Notes: generated from the sequence alone by a model not told the origin. A DNA stretch of 64,000 nt from Gongronella butleri (GCA_025201375.1 JAIWZP010000009.1:648290-712289), one strand, 5' to 3'. Numbered from the stretch's first letter, positions 22,845 to 36,740 are shown. Numbers and translations: made by a program.

Positions 22845-25719
22845 CTATTGTAATTCCTCGAGGAGCAGCTTGCGGACTTGCTCGAGAACCTTGATCTCGT
22901 TCTCAACATGCTGCTCGGTAATGCCTTTTGAGATGGACTCGGCCGGTATGATGGAGGCAGGCTGGCTCGGCGCGACAATGGCGACAGACGACGACGATGA
23001 TTGGCGCTTGGGCGACGCCGACGCTGAAACGTCTGTGCTGCTGGCGACATCGTCCCTGTCATCGTCAATGGGCGATTCGGCAATGGGTTCCTTTTTCAGC
23101 TTGGTGGTATCAATCTCGTCCTTGGCATCCACAATGTCCATGTCCTCGCCATCCTCCTTGTCCTCTTTGTCCTCCTTGTCCTCTTTATCCTCTTTGTTCT
23201 CATCGTCATCGACTTGGTCCTCCAGGTCATACAGCTCGTCGTCAAAATCGACTTGATCCTCCAGATCATCCTTGTCTTCACGGACAGCCTTGACTTTTTT
23301 GGCTTCTTGCGCTTGCTTGACCTCATCTTCTTCCTTGACTGATTGCTCGTCGTTTGTTTGGTCTTCCTTGGCTTCCCCATCCTCCATTTCTTCGTCGTCG
23401 TCAACGTCCATGTCATCGTCATCGTCCGACGAGGAAGACGGCGCCGCTGATTGGTCGCCGGACGCGACCTTGTGCTTGATCTCGTAAATCTTGGGTATGA
23501 GCGACGCACGGATGCGGAACGCGATGCGTGACGCGTGGAAAAGCGCGCCATTCGCGATGTTGAAGCGCACGTTGATGTCCGCGTCGGTTTCACTGTTGAC
23601 ATGCTCCAACGCCTTGTCAATGATCCTCACCGGCTCAGGCAAACGCGCAAGATCCCTGTAAAAAAAAGACAAATGAGCTGCATTGCACTTTTTTTTTTTT
23701 TTTTTTTTTTTGTCTTACTCCATGAGAGAGCTGAGTGTGGCCTTTGGCTTGGTGTACATGTTGGTCATTTCGCTGTTGCCATATTGGTAGCGATAGACAC
23801 CGGGGCCAATCTATCCGGAAACATGGCGTTTATAATTGTTCCCCTGGATCCCTGTCATTCTTTCATACCTTTAATCGCTTGATCAGCTCCTGACGTCCCT
23901 CTTGCAGCATCTTGGTGTCAAAAGGACCCTTTTTCTCGAGCGCCGGGCACCCAGACAACTTCCAAATGTTCTGAAAAAGAAAACAACGATCAGCTCCATA
24001 CATCTACCCAGACTCGTGGCGCGTTTTACCCAGCTGCGCTCGTGTTTCAGCACAAAACTGGCAAGCTCGGAGAACATGGTGCCGTGCGGCTTGGTGCGCT
24101 TCATGAGGATGACCATTTCAGCCTCAGTCTCGTCGATCCACCTGATCTGATCGTCCGTAACAACGTACGACGGCATCACAAGCACCGCTTTTGCCTGACG
24201 CAACGCCAAAAGCTCCTTGGTGCGCTCGCGCTCGTCGTCAGAGAATGCACGCAGGTACTGGAACAGAATCATGTATTGCAGCAACACGCTACGGCGCACG
24301 CGCATGTCGCGCATCTGCAAAGAAATAAATAAAATAAATAAATGTGAGAACTTTTTTTTTTGTTGTTGTTGTTGAGCGCCGTCATACCTCCAATTCGAGC
24401 AAATGTCGACTTGTCAGAAGGCGGGGAAAGACGTAGGCGTCATTGATCTCTTGCAAAAGTTCCTTGACATCGAGATCATGCTTTTCGGGCAGCTCGTCGT
24501 CCATATTTTTGCGCTTAATGCTTTCGAGGGTGGATGATTTGACACCAGCAACCTGCTGGTCCTTGTCGGCAATGCGCTGGAACTTTTCCATGATGATTTT
24601 TGTGCGCTAAACAATAAAAAAAAGAAATTAGCTTGAAATGTCACGTTTTATGTCATTCCCCTGGCATTTTCCAATGTACGTTTTGCAAATCTTCAAAGGC
24701 ATCGTCATTCAACAGTGACGGCGGATTACTAAAGTACTTGCGCGTCCCCCAGAATGTCTTGTAAAACTCCTTGTGCGAGTCTAAATTGGTGTCAAAACGA
24801 TGAACATCGCGTGAAAGACACTTTTTCTGTTTTTACCTGTCATATCGGGATCATTGTCGATGGTTTCATCGTCTTCGTAGATGACAGGCTCCGTGTTAAA
24901 GTCGCCTCGCAAGTTGACACCGGAGCGCTCGCTGAGAGGGAAGGATTTGGCGAGGAGAAAGAGGACGCGGCCGCAAAGCACGGTCCCTGTCTCCGTGGAC
25001 AGGCGTCGCAGTAGCTCGTTGCACAAGCGCAGCAGAATCAGTGACTTGCCCCTCGATGGCACCATGCCCTAGAACAAAAAAGACGCGTCAGATCCGCCGT
25101 AAACACGATTTAAAAAGAGAAAAAGCGTACAATCATAAGGCGATCGCGCCGCGTTTCGACAAATTCAAACACGCGTGCGCACCCTTCAATGGAGTGGATA
25201 TCCAGCAACTCCTCGACAAACATGAATGGAATCGTCGCGTCGACAAAGCCTAAAATAAAAAGAAAAAAAAAGTGAGAAAAGAGCAAAAAAAGCGTCATGG
25301 CCAAGCATTGCTACCTTTTGCCTCGATAATCACGGTAATATCCAGCATGTCGAATATGAGAGTGAAGCGTTCGGGATCGGTTTCTGGATGTTGTGTCTTG
25401 AAAACAAGAAAATAAAGCGTGAGCAGGCGTGTTTTTGTCCCATTTTTCCCTTTCTTTGTGTTCTTACAACGATATCGAGAAATTGTCGGCGCACGACATG
25501 CTCTAGGGCAGTGCGACGCCAATCAGGCTTGCCTTCCATGATGCCATACAAGGCCTTGGTGTCAGGCCCACACATGGGCAACAATTCGTCGGCCACCAGC
25601 GCCTCGGCGGCCGATAGCATGCTGCATCCGGGATCGCGCTTGCGCGTCTCGTAGCACTGTGCCAATATCTTCTGCAGCACATTCCTCGTCGTCTCTTCAA
25701 ATTGCTCGTATGACACCAT
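22845..25719 (-). CDS. THOC1: THO complex subunit 1 (THOC1/Hpr1)
   Basis: Ten exons on the minus strand (25468-25719, 25315-25396, 25131-25249, 24837-25068, 24680-24780, 24388-24606, 24030-24314, 23869-23970, 23719-23810, 22845-23655) give about 764 residues. The THOC1 core is distinct: [60 protein letters not shown] and [15 protein letters not shown]. Later come [36 protein letters not shown] and [18 protein letters not shown] couples transcription to mRNA export and suppresses R-loops in the nucleus. The last exon has a very acidic tract ([17 protein letters not shown] and long Glu/Asp/Lys runs) of about 130 residues. The start is uncertain: a CTAG acceptor-like site abuts the ATG, so an upstream exon or 5'UTR intron may exist. 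Confidence 0.88.
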
Positions 25720-26855
25720 GATCTAGCCGAAAAAGAGAGTGGTGACGAAAAAGAAAGAAAGAAAAAATTGAAAAGCGCCCTGTAGACCATTCTCGCCTTT
25801 GTGCATCGTGTTCAGACTCCGCTGCTTTCAGCAAAATGTCGCATTTAAGCGCATTGACCAACTTTTCTTGCTGCAGACCCACACACAGGCAAACAACGAA
25901 TTTAAATGCCAAAATATAACAGCTTCCATTCCTTGAAAAGTACAAGTTGGTGTTTTTTGTGATTTTTTCGCCGAATTACTGAGATTGCAATGCATGGTTT
26001 TGATAAAATTGCGTTTTCTTGTCGTGCTGCGCCAATGGCAGGTGTGTGTTTATACGTATTGCGTGAAAATGCGCGTATTTAGGTGGAGTCCCATCCAATG
26101 CATGGTTTGAATTAGAGCAGACGCGTGTAAATCGGCGATGGACGCGGTTTTCACGCGTCGAATAATATACATGATTTTGAAAACGTGTCATAATGGCCAA
26201 AATGCTTTTTTTTTTTTTGCATAAGCTGATTTTCAACGCATCCCAATGCCGTCCTCATCTAAGCACCTCCCCGACGTTAATGGGTCCTCGCCAGGCTAGT
26301 GTGCCACCAATTACAATCCTATTAAACAAAATTTCGAGCTCACACGCGCTCTTTTTTTGTTTTTGTTTTGCTGAATTAAAGAAATCCAGAGGTTGGTGCA
26401 CTACCGATTGCACCTCACCTGGCCGGCACACCTCCATGAAAGCATCCGTGACCGCGCGCCTAGACGTAAAACCGTCGCCCCAAGCCTTTCTCTTTATTTA
26501 TATTTTCACACAATCTGTCATAACCGGCTAAAATGCAGGAAATCTAGGTGAAATATTTTTCACGCGCAGGTCACAAGGGTGTTTTGGAAGGCGCTCATTT
26601 CAGAAAACAAGGAAAACCAAAGATCGATCTAGTCTGTCGTCGAGACATCGCGACGTGTTCGACTGTTTTTTACAAAATCCAATGTAGCACATCCAAATGA
26701 TTGATCTTTTGGGGATGCAAATCATCACGCGGGGGGTAAAGTGCCAAGGAGCGTGGTGTGACCCCTGATCGGGCCCCATTAAGGTACGCGCGGGCCCCCA
26801 TTTCTCACCCTTTTGCCTCTTTTTCTTTCTTTTTGTCCCTTTTTTTTCCATTCGT
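25720..26855. repeat. Intergenic region with a dispersed-repeat fragment
   Basis: This is the shared upstream region of the divergent THOC1 and hydrolase genes. About 26085-26200 is a fragment of a dispersed repeat also seen near 34490-34600 and 49500-49600. It carries the hairpin GACGCG-GTTTTCA-CGCGTC at 26141-26159. No gene is seen. Confidence 0.5.
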
Positions 26856-29800
26856 ATGTCGTTTCAGCTGTCGAATACGTGGCAAGCACTTGGCCCGTTC
26901 CCTGCGGGGATGCGCGAGCATGACTTTGGTGCCGATCCCTTGGAAGCGTACGGTAAAAAAGATAAAAAGATAAGAAAATAGGCGTTTTTTCTTGTCTTGT
27001 CTCACGGTTCTTGGCAGGTGGGTTCCAACATCTCAAGTTCTCCAAGACGGCGCAGTATCCGTCCGAGCTTGGAAGCAAGGGAAGTGTCGGGTGGTCGACG
27101 GTCAAGGCGGTACCTGAGCACACGGTGGTGCCACCATTCAGCGACATTGCTTGGCAGCAAATGACGGGGCCATTTGGATGGTCCATGGAGTGCTACCAGG
27201 CGTGGTTTCGCGGCAGCTTGCGCGTGAATGCGACGAGCCGCCTACTCATTCAGGTGCACGGTGCACCCGTCTTTTTTTTGGATGGAAAACAATATTCGGG
27301 CGATTTCTACGGATACAAGACGACAACACACGTCGTCGCGCTCGAAAAGGGTCTCCACCAAATCGATGTTCGCCTGGTCAACGATGTCCGTGTGTTTGGC
27401 GGCGCGCGCCCACACCAACAGCCCGATTGCCGCTTTTCTGTGACCATCCGCCCGCTCGAAGGCTCCACCGCCGTCGATGACCTGCTGACAGGCACCGCGC
27501 ATGCCCGCAACATGGTCAAATCGACATTGCTTCCTTCGTTTCTCGTTCAATACGGCTTTGCCGGCGTCCACGGCTCCGTCACCCTCCAAAACGTCTTGAC
27601 CGTCCCTTTCCAGGTCATGTCCATCCGCCTCATTTTCAATGCATACAATTCAGACATGGACGTCACTACCGTCTTGGTAAAAAAAAAAAAAAAAAAAAGC
27701 GCGACAAAGCGACATGACGCGTGAAATCTTGCGAAAAAGCGCGTTTTTTTCTTTTTTTTTTAACCCTTTTCCTCAATTTTTTTTTAGAGGCCTGCGACGC
27801 TCCTCCAACGGTCAATACACGCGACACTGATGAGTGGGCAGCAACGGGCAATTGGATTCAAATATGATTTGTCAAATGTCAAGGATCCGATCTTTTTGCA
27901 TGCGACGACGGTGCACATCAAGGTGATTGTGTCTGTGGCGACAGCGTCGAGCACATTCAGCCTGGTGGATGAGTCGCGTATCCCGACAATTGATTGGCGC
28001 GTCCAGCTTGCCTTCCGCTATACGTTTGTCGATTTTGACGAATCTGTCCAATATGCATACGCTAAACGTCCGCGCACGCTCACGACAGACACCGACAAGC
28101 CGATTCTGCTTGCTCTTCACGGCGCGGGTGTCGATGCCGGTTCCAATTTTTGGACCGCGGCCATTGCCCAGCAGGAGCAGTCGTGGATTGTGTTTCCCAC
28201 TGGCCGTACGCCTTGGTAAAGCAGCTTGGATTAGTCAAAAACCTATTGTAAATTGGTCTCATTCTCTTCATGACCAATACATAGGGGCTACGACTGGCAT
28301 GGGGCAAGCATGAAGAACGCGTTCAAAGCCATTGATGGTCTGGAGAGCGTCATGTCCCTGGTGACGGCCAGCGGCACCGCCGGAAATGGTCCAGACGCGA
28401 TATCGCCCACACCTGCTGAGGAGGACACGGATTGGATTGTTGGTAAACGCAATGGAGACGCGTTGCCGCGACGCGTCGTTTGCTGAACGCGCGACTTTTT
28501 ATTTGCTATGGTAGTGGAACGCGGCAATTTCATCTCCATTGGCAACAAAAATCGGCTGATTTATATTGGTAAGAGGAGGCACAAGCACAAAAGACGCCTT
28601 GGCCCACGCATTCATGTTGCTAAATCATGACAGGCCATAGCAACGGCGGCCAAGGCGCGTGGCATCTCGCGACACATTTCCCAGACCGCGCCATTGCAGG
28701 TAAATTCCATTTTTTGTCGCCAAAATGACGCGAATTTCTCACCATTTCCCCTCCATCCTGGTAGTCGTTGCGGCAGCTGGCTATACCAAGATTCAGGACT
28801 ATGTATCCTATGCTAATTGGGTGAGCAAATCGTACGTGGACCCGTTTTTATATGGCGTAAGTGTCAAATAAGCCTATTCGAGCTTGATCCGCAACGACAT
28901 TGAGAACCTTGATTTTTTCATTTTTTTTAGGTGCTCGAGTCGTCCATTGCCGAATTTAACAACGACTTGCACCTGTCCAACATGGTAAACAACTTTTGAT
29001 CCGTGAAAGACGCGCTCAAAAGCGCGATTTTTTTTTTTGTGATCCGCGGCAGGTGGGTCTTCCTGTGCTGGCTCGCTATGGCGCAGATGACGACAACGTG
29101 CCACCGCTACACTCGAAAAAATATGCGCGCATCCTCAATCAATACAATAAGAACGCGTCATTTGTGCAGTAAAAACTTCACAGACGGGGGGTGGGGAAAA
29201 AAAAGGAGCGTGGGGGCCGAGAAACATCCTCATTCTTTTTTTTTTTTCATTGGCCAGGATCTCGGAAGTGCCGAATCAGGGCCATTGGTGGTCGACGGTG
29301 CTGAATGACCGCCCCGTGAACCAATTTTTGACACGCAGCCTGCAGCAGCCAGCGCGGCATGGTCCACAAGACACGCCATTCTCGTTAGTGACGACGAATC
29401 CCGCGACCATTGGGCCCGTGCATGGGATTCAAATCGAGCAGCTGAGCATCCCCTTCAGGTACGACGGGCATATGTGCTTTTTTCATTGTTTTCATTAACC
29501 TTTTTTTTGCATTTTCTTTTGTGTTTAGAAAGAGCACGATGCAAGGACGTGTTAAGGATGCGATGCTGTACCTATCAACCGAGAACATTTCAGCCTTTAG
29601 GGTGGTGGGCCGGCATGAAAAAGCCATCATGGTCAACAACACGTTATTCCACAATGACAGCGGTCATCTGAATGCCCTGTTTGTCATGGATCAGCAGCAA
29701 CAATGGAGGGTACTGATGAAAAAAAAAATTGACGTCACTGAGCTGTTGTCTCATTTTGTCCTCTTCCCTCATCCCCCCCTTTTTTTTTTTGCCTCCGTCC

Positions 29801-30782
29801 AGATCGAAACACAAAAATGGCCCAAGAAAGGATGGCGCGCACGGCAGATGTATGGTCCCATTCATCGTTTATGGGAGTCGCGCAAGCCGTTGTTGCTGGT
29901 GACGCCCAGCAAGCCGTCGTCGGCAGCGCATGCGCAGGTGTACGAGCATTTGGCATTGCAATTGGCGCATGACTGGCACTTGTACGGTCATGGGGACGCC
30001 ATGGTCGTGACGGATGATCACCCGCTCGTCACATTTGAGGAGGTTGACCTCAGCTCCAGCGGCACAAGCGGCATGGACGCGCATGAACCTTGCAGCTGGC
30101 GCGTCTACTTTGGCATCGGCACCGACAATAACGCCATGGCCCAGATCCTCGCCACTGCACCCATCCGCATCCAGGCCGGCAAACACTCCCTGACCGTCGG
30201 CACAAACCAATATTACGACCCAGGCACAGGTGAGACGAAAAAAAAAGCCAAAAAAAAAGCCCAAAAAAAAAAAAATGATCCGCATGGGCGCGCTCTGACA
30301 TGATGTCTCCCTCCCTCCCCCCACTCACTTTTTATTTTTTCCCCCAGGTGCGATGTTCCTCTGCCCTGGTGGTGGCAACGAATTGGCTCTCATGATCTAT
30401 GGCGTGGATGTGCAGGGCTTGCAACTTGCCAGCCAACTCATCCCCAAGCGAACAGGCATGCTGATGCCGGAATGGGGTAAAAAAAAAAAAAAAAACAAGG
30501 TGTTAGGCGGGGTGCCCATTGTTCACGTTCCCCCCGTCCCCCCATTTCTCACTCTTTTTTGCGCATTTTGTTGGCTATTTTTGGTGTAAATCCAGCGGTG
30601 ATCAACCCGGTTGCCAAGGAGCAAGGCCTAGGTGGCATCAAGTCAGCGGGGTAAGCAATGAATGGCAATCCAGCTCGTGTTGGCTTTCGGATGAGATCAT
30701 TGACGTCCCTCTTTCATTCCCCATTCTTATTTTTAACACTTTTAGCTTTTTCCATAACAACTGGGAACCCTTTGGCTACTAG
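26856..30782 (+). CDS. Large alpha/beta-hydrolase (prolyl-oligopeptidase/esterase-like)
   Basis: Fifteen exons (first 26856-26952, last 30746-30782; the largest 27018-27676, 27788-28215 and 29803-30229) all agree in phase and give about 917 residues. The N-terminal 320 residues look like a beta-rich binding module (GPFGWSMECYQAWFRGSL, LLIQVHGAPVFFLDGKQY). The catalytic part has KPILLALHGAGVDAGSNFW, the nucleophile elbow GHSNGGQGAWHLATHFPDR, an acid candidate in LARYGADDDNVPPLHSKKY and the histidine in PNQGHWWSTVLND. This gives a complete Ser-Asp-His triad. The C-terminal 350 residues contain another beta-rich region (LLLVTPSKPSSAAHAQVYEH). The order resembles fungal proteins annotated as S9-type peptidases or esterases. 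No signal peptide is evident. The substrate is unknown. Confidence 0.75.
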
Positions 30783-31046
30783 ACGTGCGTGTGTAATTTA
30801 ATGATCGTTTGTTTTCCCTCCCTGTTGGGTTCCCTGGAAAAAAAAAATACAAAGAAATAAAAAAAATACAGAGAACAAAAAAAAAAAAAAATTGAGGTCA
30901 CGTTGCACGACGCAATAGAAGGTGACACAAGGAAAGCCAGACCACGCTCTCATTGCGCAGAAAAAAAAAAAAAGACAAAACGGGTGGGGAGGCAAGTCGA
31001 TCCCTTTTTTTCCCCTCTTTCTTCTTCTTTTTCACTTTGCAACCCA

Positions 31047-33223
31047 ATGTCAACCACTTCACCCACCGCAAAAACACAGCCGATATCCATCCTCAAGGTA
31101 AGAAACGGTTCTCTTGTGCCTTTGAGAACACCCTTTCCCTGCAAAAGACGCGCGTTTGGCTTGCTCACCTTGTCAATTTGTTTATATTTTGACTAGCCGT
31201 CACTGCGATCGCCTATGGCTGGCCCGTCCACACACCACAAGACGGCCCATATTGTGCTCAGCGAGGACGAGGACGAGGACGACCCAAAATACACCGTATC
31301 AGACGGCGAGGACGAGGACCCGGCGTCCATGCCTTCTGGCAAGGCGCTTGAATTGCTGCAGACCGAGAAGGTTTGCTTTGCCGGCTACCTGCTGAAAAAA
31401 GGGGAGAAGCGACGTGTAAGAAAAAAAACACACCAACACCACAGAGCACCCTGTATTTTTTTTTTTTTTTGCTCTTTTTTTCCCTGTCATTTTTACTTAT
31501 TTTCTCGTTTTTATGAGATTAGACGTGGAAAAAACGATGGTTTGTCCTGCGCACGACCAAGCTTGCCATGTACAAGGACAAAAAGGTATAATTGTGGACC
31601 GGGAGCGGGAGAATGAGGGGAAAAAAAAAATCAATAGTGGGCTGATTTCCCCTCTTTTTCTTTTTTTCCTTTTTTTCTCATTTTCTATTTAGGAATACAA
31701 GCTTTTGCGGATCATTGACCTGCACGACATCCACAGCGTGGTGCAGGTGACGTCCAAGAACAAGTATCGCAACGTGTTTGCGATCATCACACCCAAACGG
31801 ATGTACTATGTGCAAGCAGATGACCAGCGGTCGATGGATGGCTGGTTTGAGGCCATTGAACATGCCAAGCAGGATCTGCGGCTGTACGACGCAGATGATG
31901 ACGAAAGCTCCGTCAATCGCGATCATGAGTTTGCCAAGGATGTCGTGTCGTCGTACAAATCCAATGCCAGCAATAGCAGCAATCCACTGGCGCAGCAACA
32001 ACACCACCAATTGCCCTCCACGTCGCTTTCTTCCTCCTCCTCCTCAGCTCAGCAGCGCAGACGCTCTTCCATCACCATCGACACGGCACGCCGCGCGTCC
32101 CTCGACCAACATCGCCAAATCAGCCCCATTACCACCTCCCCCGTCGCCGCACCACCATCAGCAACCGCCAATGCTGCTTCAGCAGCTGCCACGCCGCTCA
32201 CTCAGCAGGCGGACAGTGCTGCGGTGCCCCCAGCGACAACAAAAACGACGCCTGCCAAGACACAACCTACCAATCCACGCATTGAGATCCCTCCCACCCG
32301 AATCGACACGTCAATCACATCGTCATCGTCCGCATCGCCACCAGCCCCGCGCCACCCGCAGCAACAGGTCACATTTGCGTCGTCGTCGCTCAGCGAGTAT
32401 ACCACCGGCCAAATCTATCCCGTGTCACCCACCCTCGAGCACGCGCAGCATATTGCCGATGGAATTGCAAGCTCAGAAGACGACGAGGAATACAGCGCAA
32501 CAAACAGCATCATCGACCTTAAAAAGGAGGAGGACAGGAATCGTGTCCTCGTCGAAGGTTATCTGCTCAAGCTCGGACGCAACAAGGGTTGGCAGAAGCG
32601 ATGGTTTGTCCTAAGAACAGACACATTGGCCTATTATGAGAATGACAAGGTAAGAAATCAAAACAAGGAAAGAAAACTAGAGTGGAATATTGATTGGTTT
32701 TTTTTTTTTTTTTTTTTTGTCGTAGGAATACTCGCCGCATCGGATCATCCCGCTGCAACACATCATTGACTCGCTGGAGATCGATGCCATGAGCAAAAAC
32801 AAGCAATACTGCTTCAAGATCATCATCCCCAAGCGCAACTATGTGCTGTGTGCAAGCACCGAGAACGACATGGAATCCTGGCTTAATGCGCTGAGCATTG
32901 CTATCCGACGCGCCAAAAAGGATGCCAAGAATCCCGCAGCAGCCGCTGGCACCGCCGCCGATCATGCCGCTGCCACATCGCCCACCAGCCCACTCGCGTC
33001 ATCATCATCGGCGGCAGCCGCGACGAGTGACAAGGTCGGCAAATCTCATCATCACGCACCACACCATCAGGCTCTGCGACTCGAGCGCATCCCAGAGATC
33101 CAAAAGCTGCCCAGCGCCGTGCGACGCCTGTCCATAGAATCCTTTGAGAATTCAAGCCATATCTCGGGAGTCAGCGGCGCAGGCGGCGTCGGCGGTGCCG
33201 GTGGCGCCCTCGGCCGACGATAA
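31047..33223 (+). CDS. Tandem PH-domain protein (Opy1-like)
   Basis: Five exons (31047-31097, 31197-31415, 31523-31585, 31693-32649, 32726-33223) encode about 595 residues. PH domain 1 starts at FAGYLLKKGEKRRTWKKRWF and runs through YYVQADDQRSMDGWFEAIEH. PH domain 2 starts at LVEGYLLKLGRNKGWQKRWF and runs through YVLCASTENDMESWLNALSI. Both keep the K-x-R-W-F core and the C-terminal tryptophan helix. About 200 residues between them are low-complexity and rich in Ser, Ala, Gln and Pro. The arrangement of two PH domains matches yeast Opy1, which binds phosphoinositides at the plasma membrane. In both PH domains an intron falls just before a Glu-Tyr pair, consistent with duplication of one exon unit. 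The C-terminal tail is Ala- and Gly-rich. Confidence 0.8.
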
Positions 33224-36200
33224 ACAATTGCTCCCCCTCTCTCCCATCCTGCACACAAAACACTTTTTTTTTTTGATTCCCATGCCCGCATAGTATACAC
33301 GCGCCGTAGCTGCCCTTTATTTCATAGTTGCTCGATGTTGTTCATCTCCAACTCTTTTATCCTTTTCCTCCAATCTCCCACTCCCTCCATAATAATAATA
33401 ATGCTTTAATCTTTCTAGTACATTACCGGTTTTGTCCAACAAGTTGGCGCGAAACAAACAGCTTTCAAAACGCTAATTAAATTTATTTGCCTGTAAATCA
33501 GATTGAGCACGCGCAAAAGTGATTTTTTTTTTTGAAGTGCGCGCGGACTTATTGTTGTGGGGCGGGCGGATTGCTTGGTGTGTTTGATGACGCGTGGCGC
33601 ATGGTCTAGTTCGGAGTCTCTGACGCGCTTTGTCGTTGAGAAATGACGTGTTTCACCCAAATTGTATACATTTGGCACTAGCTCAGCAAAAGCGCATTGA
33701 ACTCGCGTTTCTTTGGCACATTTCGCGTCTTTTGCGATTGTTCTTTTTTGGTTTAATTAGAAATTTCTGACGCGCTTTGACGTTGACAAGTGACGCCTTT
33801 CACCGAAGTGCCTACATTTGGTACTAGCACCCAGCAAATGCACATCTCCCTCGCGTTTCCACTTCGCATATGATATCGCGTCTCTCGTGATTGACCCTGT
33901 GCCGATTTACAGTAATTTGGAATTTCTGACGCTCATCTTCGTCGAGAAATCACGACGCGTTTCTCTTTTTCACAATCCAGTCGTAAGGTCCACAACAACA
34001 AAAAGGATGTCCCATGGCACTCTTGACGTGTCGTAAGCAGCTTTTGAATCTCTTTTGAATGGCACCAGTTTCACCGGGATCAAATCAAAACTGATGAAGA
34101 AATCTCGCTTTTCCAACAAAATATTTAATGGCAATTTTCTTGACAACGGCCTAGGCGGCTCCCAATTTTTATTCCAGATTTACTAACGAACAGAGGGGCA
34201 AAACATCTAATGGGATGACTTGCAGCGCGCTGGAGGCACGCCAAGCGCAAATTATAAAATGGCCATCTCAGAGCTTCAAAATTAAAATCGAAAAAATGAT
34301 TCTCGGGATATCCTCCAAACTTGCAACACAAGAGGCACCGCATAGGGAAACCATGAAACATGCCAAAAAAAAGTGAGATCAACTTGCTGGTTGGCAAGCA
34401 ATTCGTAATTTTAGAATAAACTTTGCCGACAAATGGCACGCAGGAGCGCGTTCCTGGAGCCGCGTCGACTCATTTACTAGCAAAAGAGGCACCAGGTGCA
34501 TGGATTTGACTTGAAATGGACGCGCTTAAATCAAAGTTTGACGCGGTTTTTCACGCGTCCAAGTTACCCCGCAAACAACCTGTTTGCATGATTCCGTCTA
34601 GAACTCATTTTTTGAAATGATCATCGATGGTCTCGTACGCAGCAGATCGTGCTCTTTCTTTTGAGCCGCGTTTCGAGGATCTGCGGTCAGTTTTCGTCGA
34701 GATAGCCTTGTGGCAAAAAATACGAAGCAAATTGCATTTTACGCAGTACTCAGTCGATGGAGTCCTTGGTTTGATGACATTTTCATCGTTAAATGGATGC
34801 ATTCTATCCTGCAGTTGAATGTCGCGGCGATCCGAGGACCTAATTTTCACTGATTAAAAATCCGTGACCGTACCCCTTGGAAAATCGGCGGAAAATCGTG
34901 CTTTTTTCAGTTCGACATTGGGCGCCTTCGAGCACTCTCAGTGGCACGAAACTTTGACATATGTGCATTTTGGCGTCTCTCTTTTCAGAACAAAAGTAAA
35001 AACCGGGGATCAATATGGCCGTTGGCGAGAAAATCGGCAATTCCCTTTAAAATCACAATTTTGTCTCGTGCGCGTCAGGTTGCTATTCGGCCATGCTTAA
35101 ATCTTACAAGTGGCAAGCGAAGCCCATGGGTGTCATTTCGTCCCTGCCCGGCAGCGCCGACGCGCAACATTTGTACACTTGCAACGCCCAATCAAACATT
35201 TCAGCTTCGATTTTCTCAGCAATGGACAAGACAAATGACGGTATGCTGCTGTGACCATAGATGCAGAATTCGATTCTCTGTCGGATGAATCCAGTTTCAC
35301 CACCGTACGACCAAAACTGATCCAGAAATCTCAATTTCTTACATTTGGCTTTGATCACTTTTGCTTCGAAAACGGCTCGATCGACCCCCGATTTTTATTG
35401 CAGATTTGCTTAGTAAGAGGGGGTCAATGCATCTAATGACATGACCCTTTGGTCCCCAGTGTGTAGGTTGCCAAACGGATTTGAGATCTTTGTCTGGGCC
35501 AAACCCTCTCAAAGCGGGAGACCCTCCAGATGCATTTTGACCTGACCCACCTTTTTTTTTTTTTTTCTAAATTTGAAAAAAAATTCGTCGCCAAGCAGGG
35601 CCTCATCGCAGCGCCACGAAACTTTTACATGTAGTGGATGTTGCCCCTCTCTTCTCAGAAAAAAATAAAAAACCAAAGGTCCGTCATGTGGTTTGTCGGG
35701 AAGCACGACATTGCTGAAAATTTGGCTGTAGCGCGTTTTTGTAAAATTTATTTCGCGGTAAAACCATGATTCGATCATCGCCAAACTTTGCCACTTGGTT
35801 ATTTCAGCACTTCTCTTTGAGAAAAAAATTAAAAAACCAGAGGCTGATCGGGCCGTTTTCGTGGCATGCGCCGTTTTCAAGGATTGTCTCAAATCCATGG
35901 ATGACCAGCGCAAATCATGATTCGATTGCCTCCCAACCGTTGCTCTCTGACTACTTCGCCGCGCCTTGTTCAACAAGACAATGAAAACTCAAGATTGACT
36001 GGATTTTTGTGCAGATGAATTCGAAATCTCGACATTTTTACAAATGCAGAATTAAATGCCACAAATCGTCATGGTTGGGTGGCCCAAAATCTACACATAA
36101 TGTTATATCGACGCGTCTCTTTTTGAAAAGACGTTCAAAACCAAGAATCAACCGAGTCATTGTGCAGACGAATCCAAAATTCTGACATTTCCACAAATCC

Positions 36201-36740
36201 AGCACGAGTCTCTCAAAATATTTTGTGGATCGCGGTGAAAATGGCACCGAGCGAAAGAGATGCAGTCGGGTGTCATCTCCTGATTGTTTGCTCGCCCGAT
36301 GGATGAACTCTGCGCGCTTGCAAAAGTCGATCAAACATTGGATCAATTTTCAAACTTGCTTTTCTCGAGATCTCGAAACAGGATGATGCGCTGCCGTCGC
36401 ATCAAAGTTCATCCCATGATGCGTCTTTCGTCAGCGGGCAGTTGGGCTGTAAAAATTTTTCTGGAGGCAGAACAAACGGGCAAAAGTTCGAAAAACACGC
36501 GTTTTTACGTAAAAGGCGAATGTGTATTATGCAAGGCTGTATGACAAACTCGCAAAAGTTTATTGAAATGAAGCTTGGTCCTTTTTTCTCCTTGGTGTCA
36601 AAAAAAAAAAAACGAGGTTACAGTATGATATCATTGCATTTTTTTATTACAAAATGAGACTATGAGCGATGCAGAAAAAAGAAAATTGAAATTTTACAGA
36701 ACGGGGGGAGCAATGCTAGAAGGGAAATGTAGAAAAAAGA
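33224..36740. repeat. Long gene-free stretch of decayed dispersed repeats
   Basis: No supported gene. About 34320-34910 is a diverged copy of about 49335-49920, with shared blocks in the same order: CTTGCTGGTTG/CCTGCTGGTTG, GGTGCATGGATTTGA, the GACGCG...CGCGTC hairpin at 34540-34559, GTACGCAGC, and ACCCCTTGGAAAA near the end. Further related blocks (CATCTAATGGGATGACTTGC near 34206, CATCTAATGACATGACC near 35429) recur near 61216. A fragment at about 36420-36520 matches the repeat at 20660-20740 and 61830-61910. Tandem-like motif AAAAACCAGAGG recurs near 35680, 35830 and 36130. Confidence 0.5.
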
